Below are positions 1-7,901 of a DNA stretch of 64,000 nucleotides, piece by piece. Under the pieces are notes generated by a model. That model had not been told where the DNA came from. It worked only from the letters and a program-made list of their open reading frames with translations, and did not search any database. Where the stretch lies: the NCBI RefSeq assembly GCF_022682305.1, contig NZ_CP093528.1, forward strand, positions 1,935,501 to 1,999,500. Reading direction: 5' to 3'. Within the stretch, counting starts at the first letter, position 1, and each line of letters begins with the position of its first letter. The DNA comes from Shinella zoogloeoides (lineage in GTDB: Bacteria; Pseudomonadota; Alphaproteobacteria; Rhizobiales; Rhizobiaceae). Position numbers and translations under genes: made by a program.

Positions 1-1
1 A

Positions 2-229
2 CTCGCCTTCGCCGAGCGGCAGGAGACCTCGGTGATGATCGTCGGCCACAATCCGATGATCGAGGAATTCTTCCATCGCCTCGCCGGCAAGGAGATCGCC
101 GAGACGGCGGCGCCCCTCGGCTATCCGACAGCGGGCCTAGCCATCCTCGATTTCGATATACGCCCGACACAGGAAGACCATACCGGCGCCTGCCTTCACG
201 GCTTCATGACGCCGCGACCGGCCCGCTGA
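2..229 (+). CDS. SixA-like histidine phosphatase, C-terminal part
   Basis: The 5' end of this gene lies outside the window; an open frame runs from base 2 to the TGA at 227-229. The visible 75 residues contain VGHNP, the second-histidine motif of histidine phosphatases in the SixA branch (phosphohistidine phosphatases with the RHG fold). The first catalytic histidine (RHG/RHA) must lie upstream and cannot be checked. SixA-type enzymes remove phosphate from histidine on phosphotransfer proteins; the actual substrate here is unknown. The ycjX gene starts 66 bases downstream on the same strand, so the two may be cotranscribed. Confidence 0.75.
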   Translation, partial: LAFAERQETSVMIVGHNPMIEEFFHRLAGKEIAETAAPLGYPTAGLAILDFDIRPTQEDHTGACLHGFMTPRPAR

Positions 230-295
230 ACAAGAGATGCCTCTTTTACCGCCGGATTTCGTTTCCTATATCGCCGTCGAAGCTGGAAAGAGACC

Positions 296-1771
296 GTGCC
301 GCCTAGCCTGACGACCTTCACCGACGAAGCCCTGCTCGCGCTCGACGCGCTGACCGGCCGTGCCGCCAATCTCGTCAACCCGTCGATCCGCCTCGGCGTG
401 ACGGGTCTTTCGCGCGCCGGCAAGACGGTCTTCATCTCCTCCCTCGTGCACAATCTCCTCAATGGCGGCCGCATGCCGCTCTTCGAGGCGGGCCGCTCCG
501 GCCGCGTTTCGAAGATCCGGCTGGAGCCGCAGCCGGACGACGCCGTGCCGCGCTTCCAGTACGAGGATCATATCCGCGCCCTCGTCGCCGACCGCCTCTG
601 GCCGGATTCGACCCGCGCCATCTCGCAACTGCGCCTGACGCTGGACTACGAGAGCGCTTCGGGCTGGGGCCGCCTGTTCTCGCCGGGCAAACTCTCCATC
701 GACATCGTCGATTATCCCGGCGAATGGCTGCTCGACCTGCCGCTGCTCGGCCAGGATTTCCGCACCTTCAGCGAGAACACGGTCGCGCTGGCGCGCTCCG
801 GCATCCGCGCCGAACTTGCCCGCGACTGGCTGGCGCTCGCAGCCACCGTCGATCCCGCTGCCGAGGCGCAGGAAGCGACGGCCCGCACGCTCGCCGAAGC
901 CTTCACCGCCTATCTGAAAGCCTGCAAGTCCGACGAACGCTCGCTCTCCACGCTCCCGCCCGGCCGCTTCCTGATGCCCGGCGACCTCGAAGGCTCGCCC
1001 GCCCTCACTTTCGCGCCGCTGCCGAACCTTTCCGCCGGCAACCCCGCCAAGGGTTCGCTGCAGGCCATGATGGAACGCCGCTATGAGGCCTACAAGACCC
1101 ATGTGGTGCGCCCCTTCTTCCGCGAGCATTTCGCCCGGCTCGACCGGCAGATCGTGCTTATCGACGCGCTCCAGGCCATCAATCGCGGCGCGGAGGCGGT
1201 GCACGACCTGGAGCGGGCGCTCGGCGACGTGCTCGATTGCTTCCGCGCCGGCACCAACAGCTTCCTCTCCTCCTTCGTCACGCGCCGCATCGACCGTATC
1301 GTGATCGCCGCCACCAAGGCCGACCATCTGCACCACGAAAGCCATCCCCGGCTGGAAGCGGTGACGCGCCGGCTGGTGGAACGCGCCGTCGAGCGCATCG
1401 GCATGAGCGGCGCGGGCATCGAGGTGATGGCGCTCGCCTCCGTGCGCGCCACCCGCGAGGCGACGGTCAAGCATGACGGCGAGGAGCTGCCGGTCATCGT
1501 CGGCGTGCCGATGGCAGGCGAGAGGATCGACGGCGAGATCTTCGACGGCGAACGGAAAACTGCGATATTTCCCGGGGACTTGCCGCAGAATCCGGATTCA
1601 CTTTTCGAAGCGCTTGAATCGTCTCCTGAAGGCGCGCCGCCGCATCTTCTCAATTTCGTTCGCTTCCGCCCGCCGCATATCGAGGAGACGGGGGGCGGCC
1701 TGAAACTGTCCGTGCCGCACATAAGGCTCGACCGCGCGCTGCAATATCTCATCGGAGACCGGCTCGCATGA
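296..1771 (+). CDS. ycjX: YcjX family P-loop protein
   Basis: Predicted nucleotide-binding protein of the YcjX family (491 aa, normal family length). A Walker A motif GLSRAGKT spans residues 37-44, a DIVDYPGEW segment near residue 136 looks like the metal-binding region, and TKAD near 340 resembles the GTPase specificity motif. The start is GTG at 296, preceded by a GGAAAGAGA ribosome site. The stop overlaps the next start (ATGA), so translation is probably coupled to the YcjF-type membrane protein. In enterobacteria ycjX-ycjF sit beside the phage shock genes; here no psp gene is visible, which fits a stand-alone membrane-stress pair in rhizobia. Biochemical function in this lineage is not established. 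Confidence 0.88.
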   Translation: MPPSLTTFTDEALLALDALTGRAANLVNPSIRLGVTGLSRAGKTVFISSLVHNLLNGGRMPLFEAGRSGRVSKIRLEPQPDDAVPRFQYEDHIRALVADRLWPDSTRAISQLRLTLDYESASGWGRLFSPGKLSIDIVDYPGEWLLDLPLLGQDFRTFSENTVALARSGIRAELARDWLALAATVDPAAEAQEATARTLAEAFTAYLKACKSDERSLSTLPPGRFLMPGDLEGSPALTFAPLPNLSAGNPAKGSLQAMMERRYEAYKTHVVRPFFREHFARLDRQIVLIDALQAINRGAEAVHDLERALGDVLDCFRAGTNSFLSSFVTRRIDRIVIAATKADHLHHESHPRLEAVTRRLVERAVERIGMSGAGIEVMALASVRATREATVKHDGEELPVIVGVPMAGERIDGEIFDGERKTAIFPGDLPQNPDSLFEALESSPEGAPPHLLNFVRFRPPHIEETGGGLKLSVPHIRLDRALQYLIGDRLA

Positions 1772-2835
1772 ACGACCGCCCGCGCAAGCCCGCCGCCTTC
1801 GCCCTTCCGGCCGATGCTTCGGCAAGGGAACCCCAGAGCGAGAAAAGGCCCCGTGCCCCAGCCGCCTTCGACGAGGCGGTGCGGCTGACGCCGGATGCCG
1901 AGGACCCGTTCATCGCCACGACCGCCGACCTGCCGGACCTCGCGCCGCCGGTCGCGACCCCGCGCCCGCGCCGCCTCACGCTCGGCGGTGTCGCCATGGG
2001 TGCGCTCGGCCTGCTCCTGTCGCTCGCCATCGGCCTTTGGGTGGATGCGCTGATCCGCGATCTCTTCAGCCGCAACGACTGGCTCGGCTATCTCGCTCTC
2101 GCCGCCGCGGCCATCGCCGTGCTCGCCCTTCTCGGCGTGGTGCTGCGCGAACTCATCGGCCTTCGCCGCCTCGCCGCCGTGCAGGACCTCAAGCGCGACG
2201 TGATCGAGGCCGCCGCCTCGCCGAAACCATCCGCCGGTCGCGCCATCGTCGCCCGCCTCGTCGACCTGCTCGCCGCCCGCCCGCAGACGGCGCGAGGCCG
2301 TGCCCGGCTTACCGAGACGGAGGGCGAGATCATCGATGCCGCCCATCTCGTCGATCTTGCCGAGCGGGAACTGATGGAACCGCTCGACCGGGAAGCCCGC
2401 GCGCTGATTCTGGGCGCCGCCAAGCGCGTCTCCATCGTCACGGCCGTCAGTCCGCGCGCGCTGGTCGATCTCGGCTATGTGATCTACGAATGCAGCCGGC
2501 TGGTGCGCGGCATGGCGGAGCTTTACGGCGGCCGGCCGGGCAAGATCGGCATGCTGCGGCTGATGCGCGACGTCGTCGCCCATCTTGCCGTCACCGGCTC
2601 CATCGCCATGGGCGACAGCCTCGTGCAGCAGGTCCTCGGCCACGGGCTGGCGTCCAAGCTTTCCGCGCGGCTTGGCGAAGGCGTGATCAACGGGCTGATG
2701 ACGGCGCGCATCGGCATCGCCGCCATGGATCTGTGCCGTCCCATGCCCTTCCGCGCCCTGAAGCGCCCCGGCATCGGCGATTTCATCGGCGACCTGACAC
2801 CGGGCGGTGGAAGCGGTCGTCGCGACGAGGCGTGA
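1768..2835 (+). CDS. ycjF: YcjF/DUF697 family inner membrane protein
   Basis: Membrane partner of YcjX (355 aa). The first ~65 residues are polar and proline/alanine-rich, presumably cytoplasmic. Two hydrophobic helices follow at about residues 70-97 and 104-131, then a soluble C-terminal domain whose end (GDSLVQQVLGHG, RLGEGVINGLMTARIG) is typical of DUF697/TIGR01620 proteins. It overlaps ycjX by four bases, so the two products are likely made in fixed ratio and act together at the inner membrane. No catalytic motif is visible. Identification rests on the C-terminal DUF697 pattern and on the ycjX linkage. Confidence 0.85.
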   Translation: MNDRPRKPAAFALPADASAREPQSEKRPRAPAAFDEAVRLTPDAEDPFIATTADLPDLAPPVATPRPRRLTLGGVAMGALGLLLSLAIGLWVDALIRDLFSRNDWLGYLALAAAAIAVLALLGVVLRELIGLRRLAAVQDLKRDVIEAAASPKPSAGRAIVARLVDLLAARPQTARGRARLTETEGEIIDAAHLVDLAERELMEPLDREARALILGAAKRVSIVTAVSPRALVDLGYVIYECSRLVRGMAELYGGRPGKIGMLRLMRDVVAHLAVTGSIAMGDSLVQQVLGHGLASKLSARLGEGVINGLMTARIGIAAMDLCRPMPFRALKRPGIGDFIGDLTPGGGSGRRDEA

Positions 2836-2983
2836 CCGGACGGCAACACCCCGTTTTTCAGGCGCCGACACCCCATCAAATGACGAAGGACAAGGCGACG
2901 GGAAACCGTCCATTAACCATTTTCGCGCAAATCTCGTTCCACCAAAGCAAGGCCGGAAGGCCCTCGCCCATCAAGGATCGTTC

Positions 2984-3532
2984 ATGTACCCGCGCACTTC
3001 TTTGATCGCCCGCGCCTCCGTAGCGGCCATTCTCGCAGCCACCGCCTTCGCCCCGCCGGCCATCGCCAGTCCGCGCGACAAGGCCTTCTTCGATCAGGTC
3101 GCCGGCAGCTGGCAGGGCAGCGGCGAGATCGTCGCCGGCAAGTACAAGGGCACCAAATTCAATTGTGACCTGACGGGCGAAAGCGCGGCCGCCAAGAGCG
3201 CCGGCATCCAGCTCGACGGCTTCTGCCGCGTCGGCGTGTTCAAGCAGCCGATGTCGGCACTGATCACCAAGGCGGGCGCCACCTACAAGGGCAAGTTCCT
3301 CGACGGCGCGAACGGCAAGGGTCTAGATATCATCTCCGGCCAGGTCGCCGGCAACAAGGTCGTCGTCGGCATCAACCGCCAGAAGCTGAACGGCGCGATG
3401 ATCGCCCGGCTCGAAAGCGACAACAAGATGAATATCACCATCTCGGTGAAGGTCGAGAACAAGATGGTGCCGGTCATCGGCCTGTCGCTCGACCGCAATC
3501 TCGACGACATCGCCGTCGGCTCGATCAAGTAG
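2984..3532 (+). CDS. small secreted protein of unknown function
   Basis: A 182-residue protein with a clear Sec signal peptide: positive start MYPRTSLIARAS, a hydrophobic stretch, and a likely cleavage after AIA-S (around residue 30). The mature part (DQVAGSWQGSGEIVAGKYKG onward) alternates short hydrophobic and polar stretches, with Gly at turns, like a small beta-barrel. This is inference only. Longer upstream reading is possible in the same frame, but the ATG at 2984 is the only start that places a signal peptide at the N terminus. It is convergent with folK (3 bases between stops). I do not recognise the family with certainty. Confidence 0.75.
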   Translation: MYPRTSLIARASVAAILAATAFAPPAIASPRDKAFFDQVAGSWQGSGEIVAGKYKGTKFNCDLTGESAAAKSAGIQLDGFCRVGVFKQPMSALITKAGATYKGKFLDGANGKGLDIISGQVAGNKVVVGINRQKLNGAMIARLESDNKMNITISVKVENKMVPVIGLSLDRNLDDIAVGSIK

Positions 3533-3535
3533 GCG

Positions 3536-4051
3536 TCAGAGCTTCCACCAGTCCGGGCCGGCATTTGCCGGCTCGATGCCTGTTATATCCGCATCCCGCA
3601 GCCAGTCCGCGACCGCCCGCCCCCCGACCTCAAGCATGGGCGCGACGTCGGCAAGCGGCATCAGCACGAAGCCGCGCGCCGTCATGCGCGGATGCGGCAG
3701 TTCCAGCCGCCCTCCCGATTGCTCCGCCCCTTCGAAGGTCAGCACGTCGATATCGATGGTGCGCGGCCCCCAGCGCTCCTTGCGCTCGCGCTTCATCACC
3801 CGCTCGATATCGAGGCAGGTGTCGAGCAGGGCCTCGGGCGCAAGCGTCGTTTCCACCAGCGCGCAGGCATTGAAGAACCAGTCCTGATCCGTCTTGCCCC
3901 ACGGCGGCGTCCTGTAGAGCCGCGACACGGCAAGGACGCGACTGTCGGGCCGGGCATCGAGCGCACGCAGCGCCTCGGCCATCGCCTGCACCGGATCGCC
4001 GATATTGCCGCCGAGACCGAGCGTCGCCTTGCGGAAGACCTCAGACGGCAT
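3536..4051 (-). CDS. folK: 2-amino-4-hydroxy-6-hydroxymethyldihydropteridine diphosphokinase
   Basis: FolK (HPPK) transfers pyrophosphate from ATP to 6-hydroxymethyl-7,8-dihydropterin, the step before dihydropteroate synthase in folate synthesis. The 171-aa protein shows the family hallmarks: LGLGGNIGDP at the N terminus, the signature PRTIDIDVLTF (two metal-binding aspartates), and LPHPRMTARGFVLMPLADVAP. Its start overlaps the end of folB by 11 bases, so it is the third gene of a folP-folB-folK operon read on the minus strand. Cytosolic enzyme. Confidence 0.96.
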   Translation of the reverse strand: MPSEVFRKATLGLGGNIGDPVQAMAEALRALDARPDSRVLAVSRLYRTPPWGKTDQDWFFNACALVETTLAPEALLDTCLDIERVMKRERKERWGPRTIDIDVLTFEGAEQSGGRLELPHPRMTARGFVLMPLADVAPMLEVGGRAVADWLRDADITGIEPANAGPDWWKL

Positions 4052-4409
4052 GGTCCACCGTCACCTGCACATAGTCGAGCACGCCGGGCACCGGCGCATT
4101 CGGCTTGCGCACGGTGATGCGGGCGCGGGAAATCTGCGGGAAGCGGGCGCAGAGCACGGTGGCGATCTCCTGCGCCAATGCCTCGATGAGATAGCGGCGC
4201 TGCCCGGTGACGATCTTCTCGATCTCCTGGAAGGCGACGCCGTAATCGACTGTCGATTCGATGGCGTCGTCGGAGAGCGGGCGCAGCGGCCGCACCTCCA
4301 GTTCCGCATCGACGAAGAAGCGCTGGCCGAGGAACTCCTCGGCATCGTGCAGGCCATGCCGGGCGAAGAAGGCGCAGTTCTTGAGCGTGATCGTATAGGT
4401 GGTGGTCAT
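4041..4409 (-). CDS. folB: dihydroneopterin aldolase
   Basis: FolB (122 aa) converts 7,8-dihydroneopterin to 6-hydroxymethyl-7,8-dihydropterin and glycolaldehyde, feeding FolK. Family features are FFARHGLHDAEEFLGQRFFVD near the N terminus, VDYGVAFQEIEKIV, and the conserved LIEALAQEIA with the active-site region; the C-terminal segment ARITVRKPNAPVPG is also typical. It starts 3 bases after the folP stop and overlaps folK by 11 bases, indicating one transcript and coupled translation. Confidence 0.95.
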   Translation of the reverse strand: MTTTYTITLKNCAFFARHGLHDAEEFLGQRFFVDAELEVRPLRPLSDDAIESTVDYGVAFQEIEKIVTGQRRYLIEALAQEIATVLCARFPQISRARITVRKPNAPVPGVLDYVQVTVDHAV

Positions 4410-4412
4410 GAT

Positions 4413-5306
4413 CTATTCCTGTCTGGCTGGGTGAGCGGCGCGCGCCTCGCGTTCCGTCACCTTGCGCCCCGCGGCGAGCATAGCATCCGCCATGGCTAGC
4501 GCATCCCTGTTGATTGCGACATCGTGCACCCTGAAGACCGCCGCGCCTGCGACACGCAGCAGGGCCGTCGTGGCAGCCGTGCCCGCGTCCCGCTCCGCCG
4601 CCTCGCGGCCGGTCACGGCCCCGACGAAGCGTTTTCGCGAGGTGCCCGCGAGAATGGGCAACTCGAAACCGAACAGTTCGCCGAAGCGCGCCATAAGTTC
4701 GAGGTTCTCGTCCGTTTCCTTGGCAAAGCCGAAGCCGGGGTCGAGCGCCATGGCCTCGCGCTTCACGCCGGCCTCGCGGGCGATCTCCAGCGACCGGCCG
4801 AGGAAGAGATACTGGTCCTCCACCACGTCCGGCAGCTTCTCGCGGTCGCGCCCGGTATGCATGATGCAAAGCCCCGCCCCGGTTTCGGCGGCCACGCGGG
4901 CAATGCCCGGCTCGCGCTGCAGGCCGTGCACGTCGTTGACGATATGCGCGCCGGCGGCAACGGCAAGGCGCGCCGTCTGCGCGCGATAGGTGTCGACGGA
5001 AATGATGGCATCGGTGGTGCCGGAAAGCGCCTCGATGACGGGCAGGATTCGGTCCTGCTCTTCCGCCGCCGTGACCGGCGCGGCGCCCGGCCGGGTCGAT
5101 TCCCCGCCGATATCGACGATTTCCGCGCCCTGTTCCAGACAGAGGATCGCCTGCGCCACCGCCCTGTCGGCACTGTCGAACCGGCCGCCGTCAGAGAAGG
5201 AATCCGGCGTGACGTTGACGATCGCCATCAGAATGCCACGCGGACCGAGTTCCAGATGCCGGCCATGGGCCAAGGCCCAGCGCAGGGGCGCGAACGGCGA
5301 GAACAT
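4413..5306 (-). CDS. folP: dihydropteroate synthase
   Basis: FolP condenses 6-hydroxymethyl-dihydropterin pyrophosphate with p-aminobenzoate; it is the sulfonamide target. The 297-aa TIM-barrel protein carries NVTPDSFSDGG (pterin site loop), DIGGESTRPGA, the substrate-binding DPGFGFAK and the C-terminal GTSRKRF sulfonamide/pABA loop, all intact. It is the first gene of folP-folB-folK. The divergent DUF922 gene begins about 145 bases away on the other strand, so the operon promoter must lie in 5307-5450; I could not assign it by eye. Confidence 0.96.
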   Translation of the reverse strand: MFSPFAPLRWALAHGRHLELGPRGILMAIVNVTPDSFSDGGRFDSADRAVAQAILCLEQGAEIVDIGGESTRPGAAPVTAAEEQDRILPVIEALSGTTDAIISVDTYRAQTARLAVAAGAHIVNDVHGLQREPGIARVAAETGAGLCIMHTGRDREKLPDVVEDQYLFLGRSLEIAREAGVKREAMALDPGFGFAKETDENLELMARFGELFGFELPILAGTSRKRFVGAVTGREAAERDAGTAATTALLRVAGAAVFRVHDVAINRDALAMADAMLAAGRKVTEREARAAHPARQE

Positions 5307-5450
5307 GACGGTTTCCTTCCCCGATTAACCAGCGCCCCGGAAAGGGTGTTGCGCTCGCCGAGCCTATGCCCCAAGCTTAAGGGAAGTTCAACCGGCCCCG
5401 TCCGCCGGCACACCATCGGGCGACCGATGGCGAAAGGAATACAGATTTCG

Positions 5451-6059
5451 ATGACGCCCATCGCCCGCCTGATGGCCCTTGCCGCCCTCGCCTACCTTCC
5501 CCTTCAGTCCGCCCATGCCGAGACCATCGCCTCCAAGAGCTATGCCTATTTCCCCATCGGCGGACGCACGGCGGCCGAACTCGACGAGGAACTGTCGAAG
5601 CGCGGCCCGGTGATGAAGCACAGCGGCGCGCGCCATCCGGGCGCCACGCGCATCAAATGGGGCGGCTCGGTCACCTATGTTCGCCGCGGCGGCCGCTGCG
5701 CGGTGGGCGACGCGAAGGTCACGCTCTCCACACAGATCATCCTGCCGCGCTGGAAGAACCGCAAGCGCGCCACACCTTCCCTCGCCCTCATCTGGGACAC
5801 GCTCTCGCGCGATATCAAGCGCCACGAGGAACGCCACGCGGAAATCGCGCGCAACCACGCGCGCGAACTGGAACGCACCCTGCGGAAGCTGCCGCCGGAA
5901 GCCGACTGCGAGCGCATGCAGGCGCGCGTCGACCGCGCGACCGCCGATGCCGTCGCCCGGCACGACGCCGATCAGGCGCGCTTCGACAGGATCGAATCCA
6001 AGAACTTCAACGACCGGATGATGCGCCTGCTGACGCACCGCCTCAAAAGCACGGACTGA
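5451..6059 (+). CDS. DUF922 family putative secreted Zn-dependent protease
   Basis: A 202-residue protein with a signal peptide ending in AHA-E (around residue 24). The segment DIKRHEERHAEIARNHARELERTLRKLP holds an HExxH zinc-protease signature (HEERH) in the arrangement seen in DUF922 proteins, which are annotated as predicted secreted metalloproteases. Cys residues in GGRCAVGDA and EADCERMQ could form a disulfide. I chose ATG 5451 because it gives a compact signal peptide and has AAGGAAT upstream; ATG 5427 is in frame and possible. No neighbour suggests a substrate. Proteolytic activity is inferred only. Confidence 0.8.
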   Translation: MTPIARLMALAALAYLPLQSAHAETIASKSYAYFPIGGRTAAELDEELSKRGPVMKHSGARHPGATRIKWGGSVTYVRRGGRCAVGDAKVTLSTQIILPRWKNRKRATPSLALIWDTLSRDIKRHEERHAEIARNHARELERTLRKLPPEADCERMQARVDRATADAVARHDADQARFDRIESKNFNDRMMRLLTHRLKSTD

Positions 6060-6209
6060 GTAAAGCCTACCCGTCCGCGCATGTATTTCCCGAAGAGTCC
6101 CGAGTGGAACGACCGGCGCTCAGGCGCGGAACGGTGTCGTATGCGTAAAATAACTGATGAATTCTAGCGATAGCGCAATTCCGCAAATCATCGTACTGTC
6201 AATTCAACA

Positions 6210-6370
6210 GTGAACGGGAAGACGATCTTTCTTCCCGTAATGGCATGAAGCGGTTTCCAACAGGTTCTCCTGGCGCGTCCCAATAGAGCAGCAGGTGTCT
6301 CCTCCCTCGCCTGTCTGCGATGCGCCCTCCTGGCCTCGCTCGTCCTGACCGACCGGCGAGGCTCTTTTTT
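6210..6370 (+). ncRNA. candidate trans-acting sRNA with anti-Shine-Dalgarno loop
   Basis: A gene-free stretch folds into successive hairpins. They are CGGGAAGA/TCTTCCCG (6215-6237), a small CAGG-TTCT-CCTG hairpin (6261-6272), and a ~10-bp stem with one bulged T (6288-6318). The last shows a ten-base loop TCTCCTCCCT complementary to Shine-Dalgarno sequences. A strong intrinsic terminator (6333-6370) follows. A pyrimidine loop matching the ribosome site plus a terminator is the architecture described for the alphaproteobacterial αr14/'Cuckoo' sRNAs. Family membership is inference; the 5' end (~6210) is a guess and no clear promoter was found. Confidence 0.55.
6333..6370 (+). terminator. intrinsic terminator of the candidate sRNA
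   Basis: A seven-base-pair stem GCCTCGC (6333-6339) / GCGAGGC (6356-6362) is followed by TCTTTTTT. No protein gene ends nearby on this strand (DUF922 stops about 270 bases upstream), which is the main argument that a separate short RNA ends here. Confidence 0.8.
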
Positions 6371-6436
6371 GCGCGCCTATTCTACGAAAAGCCGAAACTC
6401 TTCTTGCTGCGCGAAGAAGAAATGACCCGACATGCA

Positions 6437-6466
6437 AACGGCCCGCACCCTGCGATGCGAGCCGTT
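6437..6466 (-). terminator. probable terminator of the ferredoxin gene
   Basis: On the minus strand AACGGCTCGCA pairs with TGCGGGCCGTT (11 bp with one G-T pair, 8-base loop), 27 bases beyond the ferredoxin stop. The following T run is short (TTTGC), so termination may be only partly efficient. Confidence 0.6.
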
Positions 6467-6492
6467 CGATCGAACGCCGATGGAAAGCGATG

Positions 6493-6813
6493 TCAGGCCT
6501 GGCGTTCCGGCACGTGAACCACGAGCCCGTCGAGCGCATCCGACATCTTGATCTGACAGGAAAGGCGCGAGGTCGGGCGGACGTCATAGGCGAAGTCCAG
6601 CATGTCCTCTTCCATCGCTTCCGGCGGGCCGACGGTGGCGCTCCAGGCGTCGTCGACATAGACATGACAGGTTGCACAGGCGCAGGCGCCGCCGCATTCG
6701 GCTTCGATACCGGGCACGGAGTTGCGCACGGCGTTTTCCATGACCGTGGAGCCATTGGCGACATCCAGTTCGTGGCGGGTGCCGTCGAAGGCGACGATGG
6801 TAAGTTTGCTCAT
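6493..6813 (-). CDS. [2Fe-2S] ferredoxin, adrenodoxin type
   Basis: A 106-residue electron carrier. The cluster ligands are C40, C46, C49 (C-x5-C-x2-C in [14 protein letters not shown]) and C86 (RLSCQ), the vertebrate/bacterial adrenodoxin-like spacing. Conserved flanks include [22 protein letters not shown] and the C-terminal VHVPERQA. Such ferredoxins of rhizobia (FdVI type) pass electrons to cytochromes P450 or Fe-S assembly; no partner reductase or P450 is in this window. The start ATG at 6811-6813 was chosen because upstream extension in the same frame is low-quality sequence. Confidence 0.95.
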   Translation of the reverse strand: MSKLTIVAFDGTRHELDVANGSTVMENAVRNSVPGIEAECGGACACATCHVYVDDAWSATVGPPEAMEEDMLDFAYDVRPTSRLSCQIKMSDALDGLVVHVPERQA

Positions 6814-7004
6814 GATGGGTTCCGGATCCTGTAAGGCTGCCCGAAGCGGGCGAATGATCGACCGGCGGAGGCTGGCCCGAGCCGCCGGTTTTCCGGCGGT
6901 TGTTTCCAACAAAACCCCTCGCCAGTCAACATCGCGCGCCCGGCCGGGTGCGGGCTGGCCCGGACGCGCCATCGGCTTTTCCCACCGCGCCGGGCGGTCC
7001 GCGC

Positions 7005-7373
7005 TCAGCGGCAGAGTTTCAGGATGAAGTTTTCCGCGTCCACGACAGCCGCCGTGACACCGGCGAGCGCTGCGGCATCCGCCGGGTTTTCCTCCAGCGC
7101 ACCGGCGGCCTTGCTGACCGCGACCGCGCCGACGGACTGGGCCGAGCCTTTGAGGCGATGGGCGGCGGCGGCGCGGGCGTCGCCCTCGGTGGCCGCCAGT
7201 TCCTTCATGCTTTCGCGGGCATGCCGCGCGAACATCTGCAGCACTTCCAGTTCGAGCGCCTTGTCGCCCATGGTCTGGCGGGCAAGGTGTACCAGATCGA
7301 TCGGCCGTCCGTTTGCGGGACAGGCGCCGCCTGCATTGTCGGGCGCTTCGAATGCGATGTTGAGCGCTGCCAT
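7005..7373 (-). CDS. Hpt domain phosphotransfer protein
   Basis: A 122-residue stand-alone histidine phosphotransfer protein. The phospho-acceptor motif [13 protein letters not shown] places the histidine at residue 72, followed by the second helix of the Hpt bundle ([18 protein letters not shown]). Such proteins shuttle phosphate between hybrid kinases and response regulators. It ends with the hydrophobic motif FILKLC. No kinase or receiver gene is adjacent; the SixA-like phosphatase 7 kb away is a conceivable eraser but this is speculation. A long gap separates it from the divergent ring-protein gene. Confidence 0.88.
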   Translation of the reverse strand: MAALNIAFEAPDNAGGACPANGRPIDLVHLARQTMGDKALELEVLQMFARHARESMKELAATEGDARAAAAHRLKGSAQSVGAVAVSKAAGALEENPADAAALAGVTAAVVDAENFILKLCR

Positions 7374-7901
7374 TTGCCAATATCCTTATATACGCTACGT
7401 ACGCTGTTTCGTTGTGATGCACGCAGATGCCGGCGTGGCGTGGACGCTTTCCGCCCGCCGCCCCCGGGGACACGGGAGTTTCATTCTGCGTGGCGGCGGC
7501 GCCTATCCGATTAAAAGACGGCGCAAAATGGGCATGAATCGCAAACTATGGTTAACGGCTTAAAAATTGCCGTTTTCTCAAGTTTTCCATCGCGATACAG
7601 AATCGCCTCCCTTTAACTTCCTGTTAAGTTTCGGGCGAAGGGAGATGGCAATCAATTGTGTGATACAGGCTAATGTGTCACTACGATACGACCGGATAGT
7701 CCCGGTGGATAAGCCGTGAGCGGAGTACACCGCTTCGTCTTTTCGGTCTATCGAGCGAATTTGGAATGAACGGCGGTCCGGACGCTGCTTGCCATGAGGG
7801 TATGCAGCAAGACCGGCCACCAACCGGACGGTTCGAATGCGCCTGAGCAGCGGCAGCGCGCATGAAGCCCGATCCCGGACATGGTAACGAGGCGTATCCG
7901 C
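7374..7901. other. 528-bp divergent intergenic region upstream of the ring-protein gene
   Basis: No coding sequence with a plausible start and ribosome site was found on either strand. The AT-richer part (about 7540-7690) carries a full CtrA-type box and is the likely promoter area of the giant coiled-coil gene; the 5' leader of that gene would then be over 200 bases long. The rest shows no hairpin or repeat I can name. Confidence 0.6.
7613..7627. promoter_or_regulatory. candidate CtrA-binding site
   Basis: TTAA-N7-TTAA (TTAACTTCCTGTTAA), an exact match to the full CtrA consensus spacing, about 275 bases upstream of the growth-pole-ring gene start. CtrA is the master cell-cycle regulator of alphaproteobacteria. 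Assignment is by consensus only. Confidence 0.5.

Noticed and set aside
4524..5450. Long plus-strand extension upstream of the DUF922 gene
   Set aside because: It runs antisense through folP; the signal peptide and ribosome site define ATG 5451 as the start.
7552..7563. TTAACGGCTTAA as a second CtrA site
   Set aside because: The half-sites are separated by four bases, not seven.
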